Part shown: piece after piece, positions 45,007 to 55,076 of the stretch | How the letters are laid out: each line of letters starts with the position of its first letter | Position numbering within the stretch: position 1 is the first letter of the stretch | From: Symploca sp. SIO3C6 | GTDB taxonomy: Bacteria; Cyanobacteriota; Cyanobacteriia; Cyanobacteriales; Coleofasciculaceae | Assembly: GCA_010692425.1 (NCBI GenBank) | Contig: JAAHHJ010000025.1 | Location: forward strand, 25,916 to 89,915 | DNA: 64,000 nt | Reading direction: 5' to 3' | Translations under genes and position numbers: made by a program | The notes under the pieces: generated by a model | The model's input: only the letters and a program-made list of their open reading frames with translations | Databases searched by the model: none | Told to the model about the DNA's origin: nothing

Positions 45007-46374
45007 GTGCGACCCTTACTCAGTATATGGAAACAATGGAAACAAATAACTACCGGTTCCACTAACCGCCACATTTTTGGTGCAGCTGTCACAATTGCTT
45101 GTATGACAGGTTTGGCTAAAGTGGCGGTAGTTGGTAAAGAATTGGTAGTTGCTTGGAGGTTTGGAACTGGGGATGTTCTTGATGCTTTTTTTATTGCCTT
45201 GGTAGTTCCTTCTTTCATAATCAATGTGGTAGCTGGTTCTTTTAATGCTGCTCTTATTCCCACTTACATTCGTGTACGTGATCAGGAATGTTCACAAACA
45301 GCACAAGAGCTATTTTCTGGAGTCATGCTCTGGAGTATTGGTTTGTTGGGAATAACAACTATCCTTATGATTATAGGAATCCCAGCTTATATGCCGTGGA
45401 TCGCTACAGGATTTAGCCCTGAAAAGTTAGACCTAACATATCACATACTTTACACAATTGCACCAATTTTGGTAATGAAGGGGACAGTTACCATTTGGGG
45501 TGCAGTTTTAAATGCTGGGCATCGCTTTGCTTTGGCTGCTGTGTCTCCAATCATTACACCAAGCTTAAGCGTGCTACTTCTATTGGCTATTCCTTCTTTA
45601 GGAATCTTTGCCTTAGCTGCAGGGCTAATAGGTGGTTCATTGTTAGAACTCGTACTCTTGGGAATCGCTCTGAAACGGCAAGGTATTTCATTGTATCCGA
45701 GATGGTATGGTTTTAACAAACACTTAAATCAGGTAGCTTGCCAATATGCTCCAATGATTACAGGAGCTTTTTTAATGAGTGGAACACATTTTGTGGATCA
45801 ATCGATGGCAACTTTATTACCTTCAGGTAGTGTAGCTGCCCTGAACTATGGCAGCAAACTCGTCGGACTGCCTCTTGGCTTAGCCGCTACAGCTATAGGT
45901 TCAGCTGTAATTCCATATTTCTCTAAGATGGTTGCTTGTTCAGAGTGGGATGAGATCAAACAAACTCTCAATCGCTATCTAGTAATTATTTTCACTATTA
46001 GTCTACCCTTGATTTTGGTTTTATTAATCATCTCTAAACCATTAATTCAACTATTACTTCAGAGAGGAGAATTTACTTCCCAAGATGTCCATATAGTCTC
46101 AAGTATTCAAAGTTGCTACGCTTTACAAATACCTTTTTATCTTGCAGGCATTTTGATAGTAAGGTTTATTTCATCCACGCACTCTAACCACATTCTCATG
46201 TTAGGTGCTGTAATTAGCTTAACAGCCAATATCTTTTTTAATTTTATTTTTATGAAAAAAATAGGTATTGCTGGCATTGCTTTGTCCACTAGCTTTGTGT
46301 ACTTTATTTCATTTTGTTTTTTATTTCATAGAAGCCACAAAATACTTAAACAGGTGAATATAACTAATGAGTGA
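45007..46374 (+). CDS. MurJ/MviN-type lipid-linked oligosaccharide flippase (Wzx-like)
   Basis: 455 aa with ~12 hydrophobic segments, MVF/MOP family. TGLAKVAVVGKELVVAWRFGTGDVLDAFFIAL and VAGSFNAALIPTYI are the N-terminal signature shared with MurJ; NYGSKLVGLPLGLAATAIGSAVIPYFSKM is the second repeat's equivalent. Inside a polysaccharide locus it most likely flips the undecaprenyl-linked repeat unit, though it is closer to MurJ than to enteric Wzx. GTG start, preceded by AGGAG. It overlaps the next gene by 8 bp. Confidence 0.88.
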   Translation: MRPLLSIWKQWKQITTGSTNRHIFGAAVTIACMTGLAKVAVVGKELVVAWRFGTGDVLDAFFIALVVPSFIINVVAGSFNAALIPTYIRVRDQECSQTAQELFSGVMLWSIGLLGITTILMIIGIPAYMPWIATGFSPEKLDLTYHILYTIAPILVMKGTVTIWGAVLNAGHRFALAAVSPIITPSLSVLLLLAIPSLGIFALAAGLIGGSLLELVLLGIALKRQGISLYPRWYGFNKHLNQVACQYAPMITGAFLMSGTHFVDQSMATLLPSGSVAALNYGSKLVGLPLGLAATAIGSAVIPYFSKMVACSEWDEIKQTLNRYLVIIFTISLPLILVLLIISKPLIQLLLQRGEFTSQDVHIVSSIQSCYALQIPFYLAGILIVRFISSTHSNHILMLGAVISLTANIFFNFIFMKKIGIAGIALSTSFVYFISFCFLFHRSHKILKQVNITNE

Positions 46375-47170
46375 TAAAGCTGGCAAAAAATATTGGGAAT
46401 ATTCTTGGTCTTCAGTTCAATTACCTGCTTTGATAGACCCGCGCGTATTAAATTTAAATAACTTCCCAAATAGGCGTTTTCATCATTATTTTAGTGATGT
46501 TTTTTCCAAGATAGAAGCAAACCAGATGAAATTGCTTGAAATTGGTTGTGCAAGATCTGCTTGGCTACCTTATTTTGCTAGAGAGTTTGGATTTAAAGTC
46601 TACGGAATTGATTATTCAGAGGTAGGCTGCCAACAAGCAAAACAAGTCTTATTTAATGCAGGTGTAGAAGGCGAAATAGTTTGTGCTGATTTTTTTTATC
46701 CTCCGACAACAATGCTGGAAGAATTTGATGTAGTCGTTTCTTTTGGAGTTGCAGAACACTTTGAAGATACAACAGCCTGCATCAAAGTTTTTTCCAAATT
46801 CCTTAAGCCTAATGGGGTAATAGTTACTGTTATTCCCAATATGGTTGGAGTGATTGGTTGGATTCAAAAAATACTTGATCGGCAGATTTTTGATATACAC
46901 TTACCCTTAGATTCCAATGGTTTAGCGCAAGCTCATAATTATTCGGGTTTAGAAGTGTTGGACTGTAATTATTTCATAAGTACTAGTTTTGGTATATGTA
47001 ATCTGAATGGTGTTCGATCCGGCTCCCTTGAATGGTCAATCAAAAAAACTGTTCTTGCCTTGTTATCTCGTTTTTCAATGTTTATTTGGTTTGTTGAAGA
47101 TAATTTTTTCTTGTTGCCAACCAGTAGTTGGTATTCTCCTTATATAAATTGCACAGCTAGAAAATTATAA
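46367..47170 (+). CDS. Class I SAM-dependent methyltransferase
   Basis: 267 aa. Motif I KLLEIGCARSAWLPYFAREFG (~52-72, split here), motif II VYGIDYSEVGCQQAKQ, motif IV VVVSFGVAEHFED, then KFLKPNGVIVTVIPNM. The N-terminus KKYWEYSWSS and the C-terminal hydrophobic stretch (ALLSRFSMFIWFV) are typical of glycan methyltransferases of cyanobacterial EPS loci. It overlaps the flippase stop by 8 bp and the next gene follows after 12 bp, so it lies inside an operon. Sugar or position methylated is unknown. Confidence 0.85.
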   Translation: MSDKAGKKYWEYSWSSVQLPALIDPRVLNLNNFPNRRFHHYFSDVFSKIEANQMKLLEIGCARSAWLPYFAREFGFKVYGIDYSEVGCQQAKQVLFNAGVEGEIVCADFFYPPTTMLEEFDVVVSFGVAEHFEDTTACIKVFSKFLKPNGVIVTVIPNMVGVIGWIQKILDRQIFDIHLPLDSNGLAQAHNYSGLEVLDCNYFISTSFGICNLNGVRSGSLEWSIKKTVLALLSRFSMFIWFVEDNFFLLPTSSWYSPYINCTARKL

Positions 47171-47182
47171 GTTAGTAAATCA

Positions 47183-48421
47183 ATGCAAGTGACTTTCATT
47201 ATATTAGTAGTAGTTGGAATACTATATTTTTTATTTTCTAAACGATTTTTTGATTTATTCAGTATTGCTTTTTTTTCAGCCTGCGTTTATTTTCTTCCTG
47301 GTTTTTGGGGATATGTTTTAATTCCAGAATCATCAGTCAAAACACCTGTGCCCCTAGTTGCTAAAGCGTATTTAGTTATGATCGCAGTTTTATTTGCTAT
47401 CCTGATCGGAGGTATTTATTTTGATAAGACTATAAAAACAGAACAAATAAAGCTGAAAATTCGTGGTAGCCACCTCGCCAGCAGTGTGGCTACATTAATA
47501 GCATTGTTAGGTTTTATTTTAACAATGTTAACTGTAGGAAGTGTTGTATTTTCTGCGAACAAAAATGAATTGCTTGCAGAATTAAATAGATGGTTCATCC
47601 TATGGGAAATAGGAGCTTCTTTAGGAGCAGTGTTATCTTTTGCTCAATCCCGGTGGATATTGCTATTTATATGTATATCACTTTTATTTTTTGAAATGTA
47701 CATTGGTTTTCGTTCGGGATTTGTAACAACAATAATCGCCATATTTACAATTGGACTTTCTGATCAGGGAAGGCAAAGAGTTGCTATTAAAAACTGGAGA
47801 ATTTGTTCTGTAGGCTTAGCTACCATTTTATTTATTTTCGTATACAAGTTTTTATATCAGGTGATTAAGTTAGGTGAATGGGGAATAGTTGCAGAACGTC
47901 TTCAAAATCCTAGATTCTACTTTCTAACCATTACAGAGTCTGAACCATTTACTACTCAATGTATTCTCAATGAAGTTTTGCGAACAAACTTCACGACTGG
48001 AATGAATCATCTGCTGGGAGTTATACATCATTTTATAATATTTTCTCCAGAGCTAGGTTTCCAAATAACTTCATTCAATGATATGTTTCAACCAGAACTC
48101 TTTCCAGAAGTTAAGTCCGGAATGGCAAATAATATTTGGGCAGAGATGTGGAGCAGTGGTGGATGGATTTTGTTGTTATTTTTTATTGTTATGTTTGTCG
48201 TAGTCCTATTTCTAGGATCCTATTACTTACTGTGTGTCCGCGATGTAGCCTTAAAAGGTTGCATAGTATTAATGTCTAGCTACTGGGCATTTTATATTCA
48301 TAGGAATGACTTACTATACCAGATAAATTTAGAAAAAAGAGTATTAGTAATATGGCTATTATGCATAATAATATCAGAGTTATTATGCATGACTTCAAAA
48401 ACAAAAAAAATCAAATATTAA
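47183..48421 (+). CDS. Wzy-like O-antigen polymerase
   Basis: 412 aa with ~10 hydrophobic segments and a long periplasmic loop near residues 240-320 (PRFYFLTITESEPF, FSPELGFQITSFND, PEVKSGMANNIWAEMW). AxNxxAE-type sequence before the next helix is usual in OligoA/Wzy polymerases (EpsK/WzyE-like). Overall sequence identity in this family is low, so the call rests on topology and context: downstream of a flippase and a methyltransferase. Notably AT-rich and the most AT-rich part of the locus together with the next gap. Confidence 0.7.
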   Translation: MQVTFIILVVVGILYFLFSKRFFDLFSIAFFSACVYFLPGFWGYVLIPESSVKTPVPLVAKAYLVMIAVLFAILIGGIYFDKTIKTEQIKLKIRGSHLASSVATLIALLGFILTMLTVGSVVFSANKNELLAELNRWFILWEIGASLGAVLSFAQSRWILLFICISLLFFEMYIGFRSGFVTTIIAIFTIGLSDQGRQRVAIKNWRICSVGLATILFIFVYKFLYQVIKLGEWGIVAERLQNPRFYFLTITESEPFTTQCILNEVLRTNFTTGMNHLLGVIHHFIIFSPELGFQITSFNDMFQPELFPEVKSGMANNIWAEMWSSGGWILLLFFIVMFVVVLFLGSYYLLCVRDVALKGCIVLMSSYWAFYIHRNDLLYQINLEKRVLVIWLLCIIISELLCMTSKTKKIKY

Positions 48422-48665
48422 TATTCAACATGGCTAATTGCCAACATGATCAAAATTATTTCTGCTTAAAAGCTCAACACAAATGATAAAATATTAACCG
48501 TATAATTAATTTAACGTGTAAATTTATACTCTATATTATGATGTCCGTACAAATTTAATGATATTATAGGCAAACTGGAATAGTATATTTATTCATCCCT
48601 TTTCAAAAGATGATTAACCTATTTAACACTACCAATCAAGTTCTCAATGAAAGAGAAATGAAGCT

Positions 48666-49493
48666 ATGAACAATACTTTTGAGGAAGAAGTCAAGCAAGG
48701 CGATCGCTTTCAGTTTGGGAAAAACTGGCAGCGCTTTCTATCAGTCCTTAACGATGAACGCATTGCTGAGGCGGAGAAGTCTCTTAAGCAAATACTGGAA
48801 GTGGAAGAGTTAGAGGGAAAAAGCTTTCTTGATATTGGTTCAGGTAGTGGCTTATTTTCTCTATCTGCACGTCGCTTGGGAGCAAAAGTACATTCTTTTG
48901 ATTACGATCCAGACTCAGTAAATTGTACTCAAGAACTTAAACGTCGATATTTTCCCGATGACTTCAACTGGATTGTTGAACAAGGCTCAGTGCTGGATCT
49001 AGACTACTTAAAATCTCTAGGTCAGTTTGACATAGTTTACTCTTGGGGTGTGCTTCACCATACTGGAGCTATGTGGCAAGCTCTAGAAAATGTCAGTTGC
49101 TTAGTTGCTGCCCAAGGGAGATTGTTTATTGCTATATACAATGATCAGGGTAGTAAGTCTAAACGTTGGTGCAACGTCAAGCAACTTTACTGTTCTGGAA
49201 TAGTAGGTAAAACTCTAGTTTCTAGCTTTTTCATTCCCTATTTTTTCCTGGGTGGGTTAGCCGTTGATTTGCTCAAAGTTAGAAACCCTCTAACTCGCTA
49301 TACCGAGTACAAGAAATCAAGAGGCATGTCAAGAATTCATGATTGGTTTGATTGGTTAGGTGGATATCCCTTTGAAGTAGCAAAACCGGAGAATATTTTT
49401 AAGTTTTATCTAGAGCAAGGCTTTATCCTCGAAAACCTCACTACTTGTGGAGGTGGATTGGGCAACAACCAGTTAGTTTTTAGGAAGCAATGA
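48666..49493 (+). CDS. Class I SAM-dependent methyltransferase
   Basis: 275 aa, UbiG/Methyltransf_23 type. Motif I SFLDIGSGSGLFSLSARRLG (~54-73), motif II VHSFDYDPDSVNCTQEL, motif IV FDIVYSWGVLHHTGAMWQAL. The C-terminal GYPFEVAKPENIFKFYLEQGF and CGGGLGNNQLVF segments form a well known extension of sugar-locus methyltransferases. The stop overlaps the start of the following GT4 (ATGA), indicating coupled translation. A 244-bp AT-rich gap precedes it, so a new promoter here is plausible. Confidence 0.88.
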   Translation: MNNTFEEEVKQGDRFQFGKNWQRFLSVLNDERIAEAEKSLKQILEVEELEGKSFLDIGSGSGLFSLSARRLGAKVHSFDYDPDSVNCTQELKRRYFPDDFNWIVEQGSVLDLDYLKSLGQFDIVYSWGVLHHTGAMWQALENVSCLVAAQGRLFIAIYNDQGSKSKRWCNVKQLYCSGIVGKTLVSSFFIPYFFLGGLAVDLLKVRNPLTRYTEYKKSRGMSRIHDWFDWLGGYPFEVAKPENIFKFYLEQGFILENLTTCGGGLGNNQLVFRKQ

Positions 49494-50629
49494 TGGAAAT
49501 TGCTTTTCTAATTCGTTCACTCAACTACGGTGGAGCAGAAAGACAATTGGTGACACTGGTCAAAGCCCTTGACAAAAAGCGTCTTAATACTACGGTATTA
49601 GTCTTTTACTCTGGTGGTACTTTGGCACAAGAGTTAAAGGATAGTGGAATACAGCTAATTTCTCTAGAAAAGAGGGGACGCTGGGATGTAGTTAGTTTCT
49701 GGTGGCGTCTTTTCCAGCAGCTGAAACGGATTAACCCTGATGCACTGCATAGTTATCTGGGTGTACCGAATTTACTTACCATATTCCTTAAACCCTTATT
49801 GCCATCAACCAAAATGATTTGGGGAGTCCGAGCTTCTAACGTAGATTGGAGTCGCTATGATTGGTTGTCGCATCTTAGCTTCCAGCTAGAGTGTCTTTTC
49901 TCTCGATTTGCCGACCTTATTATTGTAAACTCTAATGCTGGTCGAGTTTACCATCAGGATCATGGTTTTCCAGAACAGAAAATGATCGTGATTCCCAATG
50001 GTATTGATACGGAACGTTTTAAGCCTAATTCAGGAGACAGGGTAAGGTTACGGGCTGAATGGAGAATCCCAGAAGAAACTATCTTAATCGGCTTAGTGGG
50101 ACGACTTGACCCCATGAAGGATCATCCCACATTTTTAAAAACCGCTGCACTTATGTGCCAGCAACGGCAGAATATTTACTTTGTTTGTGTGGGAAGTGGA
50201 GCAGAAAGTTACACTCAAACACTGTACCAGTTGACTAGAGACTTAAATATCTCAGAACAACTTATTTGGGCAGGAGTACGTTCAGATATGCCTGTAGTTT
50301 ACAATGCTCTCGACATAGATGTTTCTTCTTCTTATGGCGAAGGATTCCCGAATGTAATTGGGGAAGCAATGGCTTGTGGTGTTCCCTGTGTAGTTACAGA
50401 TGTTGGAGACTCTGCTTGGATTGTAGGAGATACAGGTATGGTTGTTCCACCCAAAGATCCAGAATTATTGAAAGCAGCTATAGAAAAATTAATAGAGCGT
50501 ATTCATAGTGATGCTTACAATAATAATTTGATTCGGCAGCGAGTCATCGAAAAGTTTTCCTTGCTGCAATTAGTTACAAAGACACAAACCACTCTACTTG
50601 AACTCGTTTATGGCTTCCAACAAAAATAA
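49490..50629 (+). CDS. Family 4 glycosyltransferase (tandem copy 1)
   Basis: GT-B retaining enzyme, 379 aa. N-terminal MEIAFLIRSLNYGGAERQL has the GGAERQ signature of the PssF/WsaE-like group; the C-terminal half has LVGRLDPMKDHPTFLKTAAL, and SSSYGEGFPNVIGEAMACGVPCVVTDVGDS with E-x7-E. It shares this block, almost residue by residue in places, with the next gene; the pair arose by duplication. First codon overlaps the methyltransferase stop; the second copy starts 2 nt after its stop. Confidence 0.92.
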   Translation: MMEIAFLIRSLNYGGAERQLVTLVKALDKKRLNTTVLVFYSGGTLAQELKDSGIQLISLEKRGRWDVVSFWWRLFQQLKRINPDALHSYLGVPNLLTIFLKPLLPSTKMIWGVRASNVDWSRYDWLSHLSFQLECLFSRFADLIIVNSNAGRVYHQDHGFPEQKMIVIPNGIDTERFKPNSGDRVRLRAEWRIPEETILIGLVGRLDPMKDHPTFLKTAALMCQQRQNIYFVCVGSGAESYTQTLYQLTRDLNISEQLIWAGVRSDMPVVYNALDIDVSSSYGEGFPNVIGEAMACGVPCVVTDVGDSAWIVGDTGMVVPPKDPELLKAAIEKLIERIHSDAYNNNLIRQRVIEKFSLLQLVTKTQTTLLELVYGFQQK

Positions 50630-50631
50630 CT

Positions 50632-51768
50632 ATGAAGATCCTTCACGTCATCACTGATCTATTTACTGGCGGTGCTGAAATAATGCTTTATAAGCTACTA
50701 TCCTGTACGGATAGGGATCGATTTGAGCCAGTGGTGATTTCTCTAATAGATCGGGGGACACTAGGTGATCGCATCGAAGCTTTGGGAATCCCTGTCCACA
50801 CTATCGGCATGAAAGCAGGAAAGCCAACACCAGCCTCAGTTTGGCGCTTAGTTAGCATTGCACGTCAACTCAAGCCAGACCTAATTCAAGGATGGATGTA
50901 TCATGGCAACTTGGCTGCACAATTAACTGGAACTTTTCTACCACAATCGATACCCGTATTGTGGAATGTCCGTCATTCTCTCTATACCTTAAAGTATGAA
51001 AAAAAAATAACTGCTGCTGTGATTAAATTCTGCGCTTCAATATCATTTTTACCTACAAAAATTATTTATAACTCTCAAACAGGTGCTGAGCAGCACGAAC
51101 AAAACGGATATAGTAACCGTAAAACTATAGTAATCCCCAATGGTTTTGATACAGAGTTGTTTGCACCATCAACTGAATATTCCACTAGTTTTCGCCAAGA
51201 GCTAGGCATTCCTCAAAACACAGTCTTGATTGGTCTAATTAGTCGCTTTCATCCGATGAAAGATCATACTAACTTTTTAAATGCTGCTGCCTTGTTGAAA
51301 AAACAAAATCCTGGCTTAAACGTAAAATTTGTTATGGCTGGTAAAGATGTTGATTGGGACAACCAAAATTTATACCAGTTAGCAAAAGAACTAGGACTAG
51401 TTGATTCAATGTATATACTGGGTGAACGTCACGATATGCCTCGTATTACTGCTGCTCTAGATATTGCCTCTTCCTCTTCTTATAGCGAAAGTTTTCCTAA
51501 TATAATTGGTGAAGCAATGTTGTGCAGTGTGCCTTGTGTAGTTACAGATATAGGAGACTCTGCTTGGATTGTGGGAAATACAGGACTGGTAGTACCTCCA
51601 CGAAATCCAGAAGCCTTATGCGCTGGGTGGCTGAAGTTAATTGATATGGGAATTGAAGCACGGCGCAAGATAGGAGTAAGGGCAAGGCAGAGAATTGAAC
51701 AGCTATTTTCAATAGAAAGCATAGTTCAAAAGTATGAACAACTATACCAAGAGATAATTTATGAATAA
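50632..51768 (+). CDS. Family 4 glycosyltransferase (tandem copy 2)
   Basis: 378 aa, paralogue of the preceding gene. MKILHVITDLFTGGAEIML start, LISRFHPMKDHTNFLNAAAL, and SSSYSESFPNIIGEAMLCSVPCVVTDIGDSAWIVG. The first Glu of E-x7-E is retained (SESFPNIIGE). Divergence in the N-terminal (acceptor) half is larger than in the donor half, as expected if the two enzymes use the same donor on different acceptors (inference). Followed by a 140-bp AT-rich gap. Confidence 0.92.
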   Translation: MKILHVITDLFTGGAEIMLYKLLSCTDRDRFEPVVISLIDRGTLGDRIEALGIPVHTIGMKAGKPTPASVWRLVSIARQLKPDLIQGWMYHGNLAAQLTGTFLPQSIPVLWNVRHSLYTLKYEKKITAAVIKFCASISFLPTKIIYNSQTGAEQHEQNGYSNRKTIVIPNGFDTELFAPSTEYSTSFRQELGIPQNTVLIGLISRFHPMKDHTNFLNAAALLKKQNPGLNVKFVMAGKDVDWDNQNLYQLAKELGLVDSMYILGERHDMPRITAALDIASSSSYSESFPNIIGEAMLCSVPCVVTDIGDSAWIVGNTGLVVPPRNPEALCAGWLKLIDMGIEARRKIGVRARQRIEQLFSIESIVQKYEQLYQEIIYE

Positions 51769-51908
51769 AAATATTGCTCTGGAATAGGAAATAAATCTGA
51801 GATATTACCAGTTTATATAACAAACATCAGCAATCAATTGTAAATTAAAAATTGCTCAAATGATTTGAGTGAAACTTCAATAATTTGGTCATGATTAAGG
51901 CATAAATT

Positions 51909-52703
51909 ATGCACATTAACTATTTATATATGCTACATTGGACTAACTCAATATCAATGCTAAATCCAGAGGCAAAAATTCTAGATTATGGATGTGGTTC
52001 TGGGAATGTTGTGGTTGCAGGGAGAGAAAAAGGATTTGATATTTATGGTGCGGATGTTTTTTATGACGGTGCCAACTCTAGAAAAAATGTAGAAAAATTA
52101 AACCTCTTAGGTAATGTAATTCGAGAAATTAAGCAGGGAAAAATAGACTTCACTGATAATACATTTGACCTAGTTTTGAGCAACCAGGTTTTTGAGCATG
52201 TTGAAGACCTAGAAAGTGTTTTGATTGAAATTCATAGAGTCATGAAAAAAGATGCTGTTCTTCTCTGTCTATTTCCAAGCAAGGATGTGATCAGAGAAGG
52301 TCATATTGGAATCCCTTTTGCACACTGGTTACCCAAAAACTCAAATTTAAGATATTATTATGCTCTTACTTTACGAGAGATTGGCTTTGGTTACTTTAAA
52401 GGCAGTAAATCAAAGACTCAGTGGACAACAGATGCCTTGAATTGGATCGACAAATATACAATTTATAGAGAAAAACATGAAATATTTCAAATCTTTTCTC
52501 GATACTTTGAGTTCAAGATGATAGAAGAGGATTGTATAGAGTATAGACTATCAGCTAGTCCCCAAAAAAAATTGCTGTCTAAACTACTTAAATTTCCCTT
52601 GTTGACAGAAATATCCCGCATTCTATTTCAGAAGTTAGCAGGAATGGTAATCATAGCAAAGAAGAAAGAACCATCTAAGGCTCGAAGATCAGTTATAGCT
52701 TGA
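51909..52703 (+). CDS. Class I SAM-dependent methyltransferase
   Basis: 264 aa. Motif I ILDYGCGSGNVVVAGREKG (~24-42), motif II DIYGADVFYDGA, motif IV FDLVLSNQVFEHVEDLESVL, then KKDAVLLCLFPSK. Methyltransf_11 family. The protein starts very close to motif I compared with its neighbours. The basic C-terminal end (KKKEPSKARRSVIA) is unusual. Low GC suggests a separate origin from flanking asnB. Substrate unknown. Confidence 0.85.
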   Translation: MHINYLYMLHWTNSISMLNPEAKILDYGCGSGNVVVAGREKGFDIYGADVFYDGANSRKNVEKLNLLGNVIREIKQGKIDFTDNTFDLVLSNQVFEHVEDLESVLIEIHRVMKKDAVLLCLFPSKDVIREGHIGIPFAHWLPKNSNLRYYYALTLREIGFGYFKGSKSKTQWTTDALNWIDKYTIYREKHEIFQIFSRYFEFKMIEEDCIEYRLSASPQKKLLSKLLKFPLLTEISRILFQKLAGMVIIAKKKEPSKARRSVIA

Positions 52704-52925
52704 TAGGCTCTAGCAAATATTATCACTATCTTAACTATCTAGACAAAAATATAGCTAGCCTCAATCATTTTTTACATAACTTTCCTTCCCCCCAGTGAGT
52801 TTAAGCCTCATTTATTTTCACGAATCAAATAGACTGGCTATATAAAAATATTGAGTTAAACTTCATTGAAGGATTCAGTGACTAGTTTTGGACTGGATTG
52901 ATGTGAATTAGGTAATAGAAAATAA

Positions 52926-54881
52926 ATGTGTGGTATCGCTGGTTTGTGGGACAAATCTAAAAAACTCAGCACCGACCAAATATGGCAGACAATTCAACGG
53001 ATGTCAGATACTCTCCAGCTTCGTGGTCCAGATAATAGAGGTAGCTGGGTAGAAGCAGAGGTAGGAATCGCTTTAGGTCATCGACGACTAGCGATTGTAG
53101 ATCTTTCTCCAGAAGGAGATCAACCGATGGTGTCTGCTGATGATCACTATGTGATTGTTTTTAACGGAGAAATATACAATTTTTTAGAACTCCGGAGTCA
53201 GTTGGAACAGCTAGGACATTGGTTTCGAGGGGACTCTGATACAGAGGTGATGCTAGCTAGCTTCAGCCAGTGGGGATTGGATGCAGCAGTTAGGCGTTTC
53301 ACAGGGATGTTTGCCTTTGCTTTATGGGATAGAAAAGAACGAGTGTTACACTTGGGTCGCGATCGACTGGGTGAAAAACCCCTATACTATGGCTGGATGG
53401 GACAGACTTTCCTATTTGCTTCCGAACTCAAAGCCTTAAAAGCTCATCCTCACTGGCAGGGAAAAATCGACCGCAACTCTCTAGCCCTATTCATGCGACA
53501 CAACTATATTCCAACTCCATACTCTATCTATCAAGGGATTTACAAACTACCACCAGGAACAACTTTAACCATAAATCCAGACAACAGTGAATTTTCCCCT
53601 GCACAGATTTCTTATTGGTCAGCCAAATCTGTTGCCGAATCGGGAGTAACCCAACCCTTTTCTGGTAATGATATAGAAGCTATTGAACGCCTAGATAGCC
53701 TACTTCGAGACACAATCAGTAAGCAAATGGTTGCCGATGTACCCTTGGGAGCCTTTCTTTCAGGTGGAGTCGATTCTTCCACTGTAGTTGCCCTGATGCA
53801 AGCTCAAAGCAGCCAACCCGTCAAAACTTTTACTATTGGCTTCAATGAAGACAACTATAACGAAGCCAAGTATGCCAAGGCTGTTGCCCAGCACTTAGGA
53901 ACAGACCATACAGAGCTATACGTTACACCAACAGATGCGATCGCTGTCATTCCTAAACTGCCTACCTTCTATGATGAACCTTTCGCTGACTCTTCCCAAA
54001 TTCCCACCTTTTTAGTTGCAAAACTGGCAAGAAATCAAGTTACTGTCAGCCTCTCCGGAGACGGTGCGGATGAACTCTTTGCTGGATATAAGCGTTACTC
54101 TTTGGGACGTCGAATCTGGCAGAAGATCGGTTGGATGCCTTATAATTTTCGCAGCTTAGTAGCTAGTACCTTAACTAGGCGCTCGCCTCAAGCTTGGAAT
54201 TACACCTTTTCTAGCCTCGATTCCTTGCTCCCAGAAACCCTCAAGCAACAGAATCCCGGTGATAAGTTACACAAGTTGGCAGAAGTTTTGGCAGTTGAAA
54301 ATCCTGAAGCTATGTACACTGGTCTGGTGTCCCATTGGAAACAACCAGAAGCACTGGTACTAGGTAGTTCAGAGCCACTTACAGCCTTAACTAACCCCCA
54401 ACACTGGACAAATTTACCAGCTTTTACCCAGCGGATGATGTATCTTGACACCGTTACCTATCTACCAGACGATATCCTAGTCAAGGTAGATCGAGCAACA
54501 ATGGCAGTTAGCTTAGAAGCCCGTGTACCCTTCTTAGACCACCAGATTGTGGAATTCGCTTGGCAGATACCCCTGTCTCTGAAAGTTCGTCATGGTCAAA
54601 GCAAGTGGCTGCTGCGGCAAGTGTTATCTCAGTATGTGCCGCCAAGTTTGATCGAACGCCCCAAAATGGGCTTCGGTGTACCAATAGGCGACTGGTTACG
54701 TGGTCCTTTACAAGACTGGACCCAATCTTTGCTTGAGGAAAAGCGTTTACAGCAGGAAGGTTTCTTCAACCCCCAACCGATTAGGCAGAAGTGGGAACAA
54801 CATCTTGCTGGCGATCGCAACTGGCAGTATCATTTGTGGGATGTACTTATGTTTCAGGCATGGTTAGAGGAAAATTACTGA
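52926..54881 (+). CDS. asnB: Asparagine synthase (glutamine-hydrolysing)-type amidotransferase
   Basis: 651 aa. N-terminal class II glutaminase with catalytic Cys2 (MCGIAGLW), GHRRLAIVDLSPEG, FNGEIYN and RGDSDTEVML. The C-terminal synthetase domain has the PP-loop LSGGVDSSTVVALM, then VSLSGDGADELFAGYKRY and DDILVKVDRATMAVSLEARVPFLDH. In EPS and capsule loci AsnB homologues usually amidate uronic acid carboxyls rather than make asparagine; the dehydrogenase next door supports that here (inference). A housekeeping role cannot be excluded. Confidence 0.93.
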   Translation: MCGIAGLWDKSKKLSTDQIWQTIQRMSDTLQLRGPDNRGSWVEAEVGIALGHRRLAIVDLSPEGDQPMVSADDHYVIVFNGEIYNFLELRSQLEQLGHWFRGDSDTEVMLASFSQWGLDAAVRRFTGMFAFALWDRKERVLHLGRDRLGEKPLYYGWMGQTFLFASELKALKAHPHWQGKIDRNSLALFMRHNYIPTPYSIYQGIYKLPPGTTLTINPDNSEFSPAQISYWSAKSVAESGVTQPFSGNDIEAIERLDSLLRDTISKQMVADVPLGAFLSGGVDSSTVVALMQAQSSQPVKTFTIGFNEDNYNEAKYAKAVAQHLGTDHTELYVTPTDAIAVIPKLPTFYDEPFADSSQIPTFLVAKLARNQVTVSLSGDGADELFAGYKRYSLGRRIWQKIGWMPYNFRSLVASTLTRRSPQAWNYTFSSLDSLLPETLKQQNPGDKLHKLAEVLAVENPEAMYTGLVSHWKQPEALVLGSSEPLTALTNPQHWTNLPAFTQRMMYLDTVTYLPDDILVKVDRATMAVSLEARVPFLDHQIVEFAWQIPLSLKVRHGQSKWLLRQVLSQYVPPSLIERPKMGFGVPIGDWLRGPLQDWTQSLLEEKRLQQEGFFNPQPIRQKWEQHLAGDRNWQYHLWDVLMFQAWLEENY

Positions 54882-55076
54882 TCAGACTTCTAGGAGTAAC
54901 CACCCACAAGTAAACAAGAAAAATTACCTTGAAAATTGATCTTGTCAAAATGGCATGGAGGTTGTGTATTTGTGTATCAACTCAAGATCGTCGGTTAATC
55001 TTGTAGCTAATAATTCTGTCCCGCCAACGCATCATCATCACCGACAGAAATATTGAAGCTATTTAATTTATGATTT

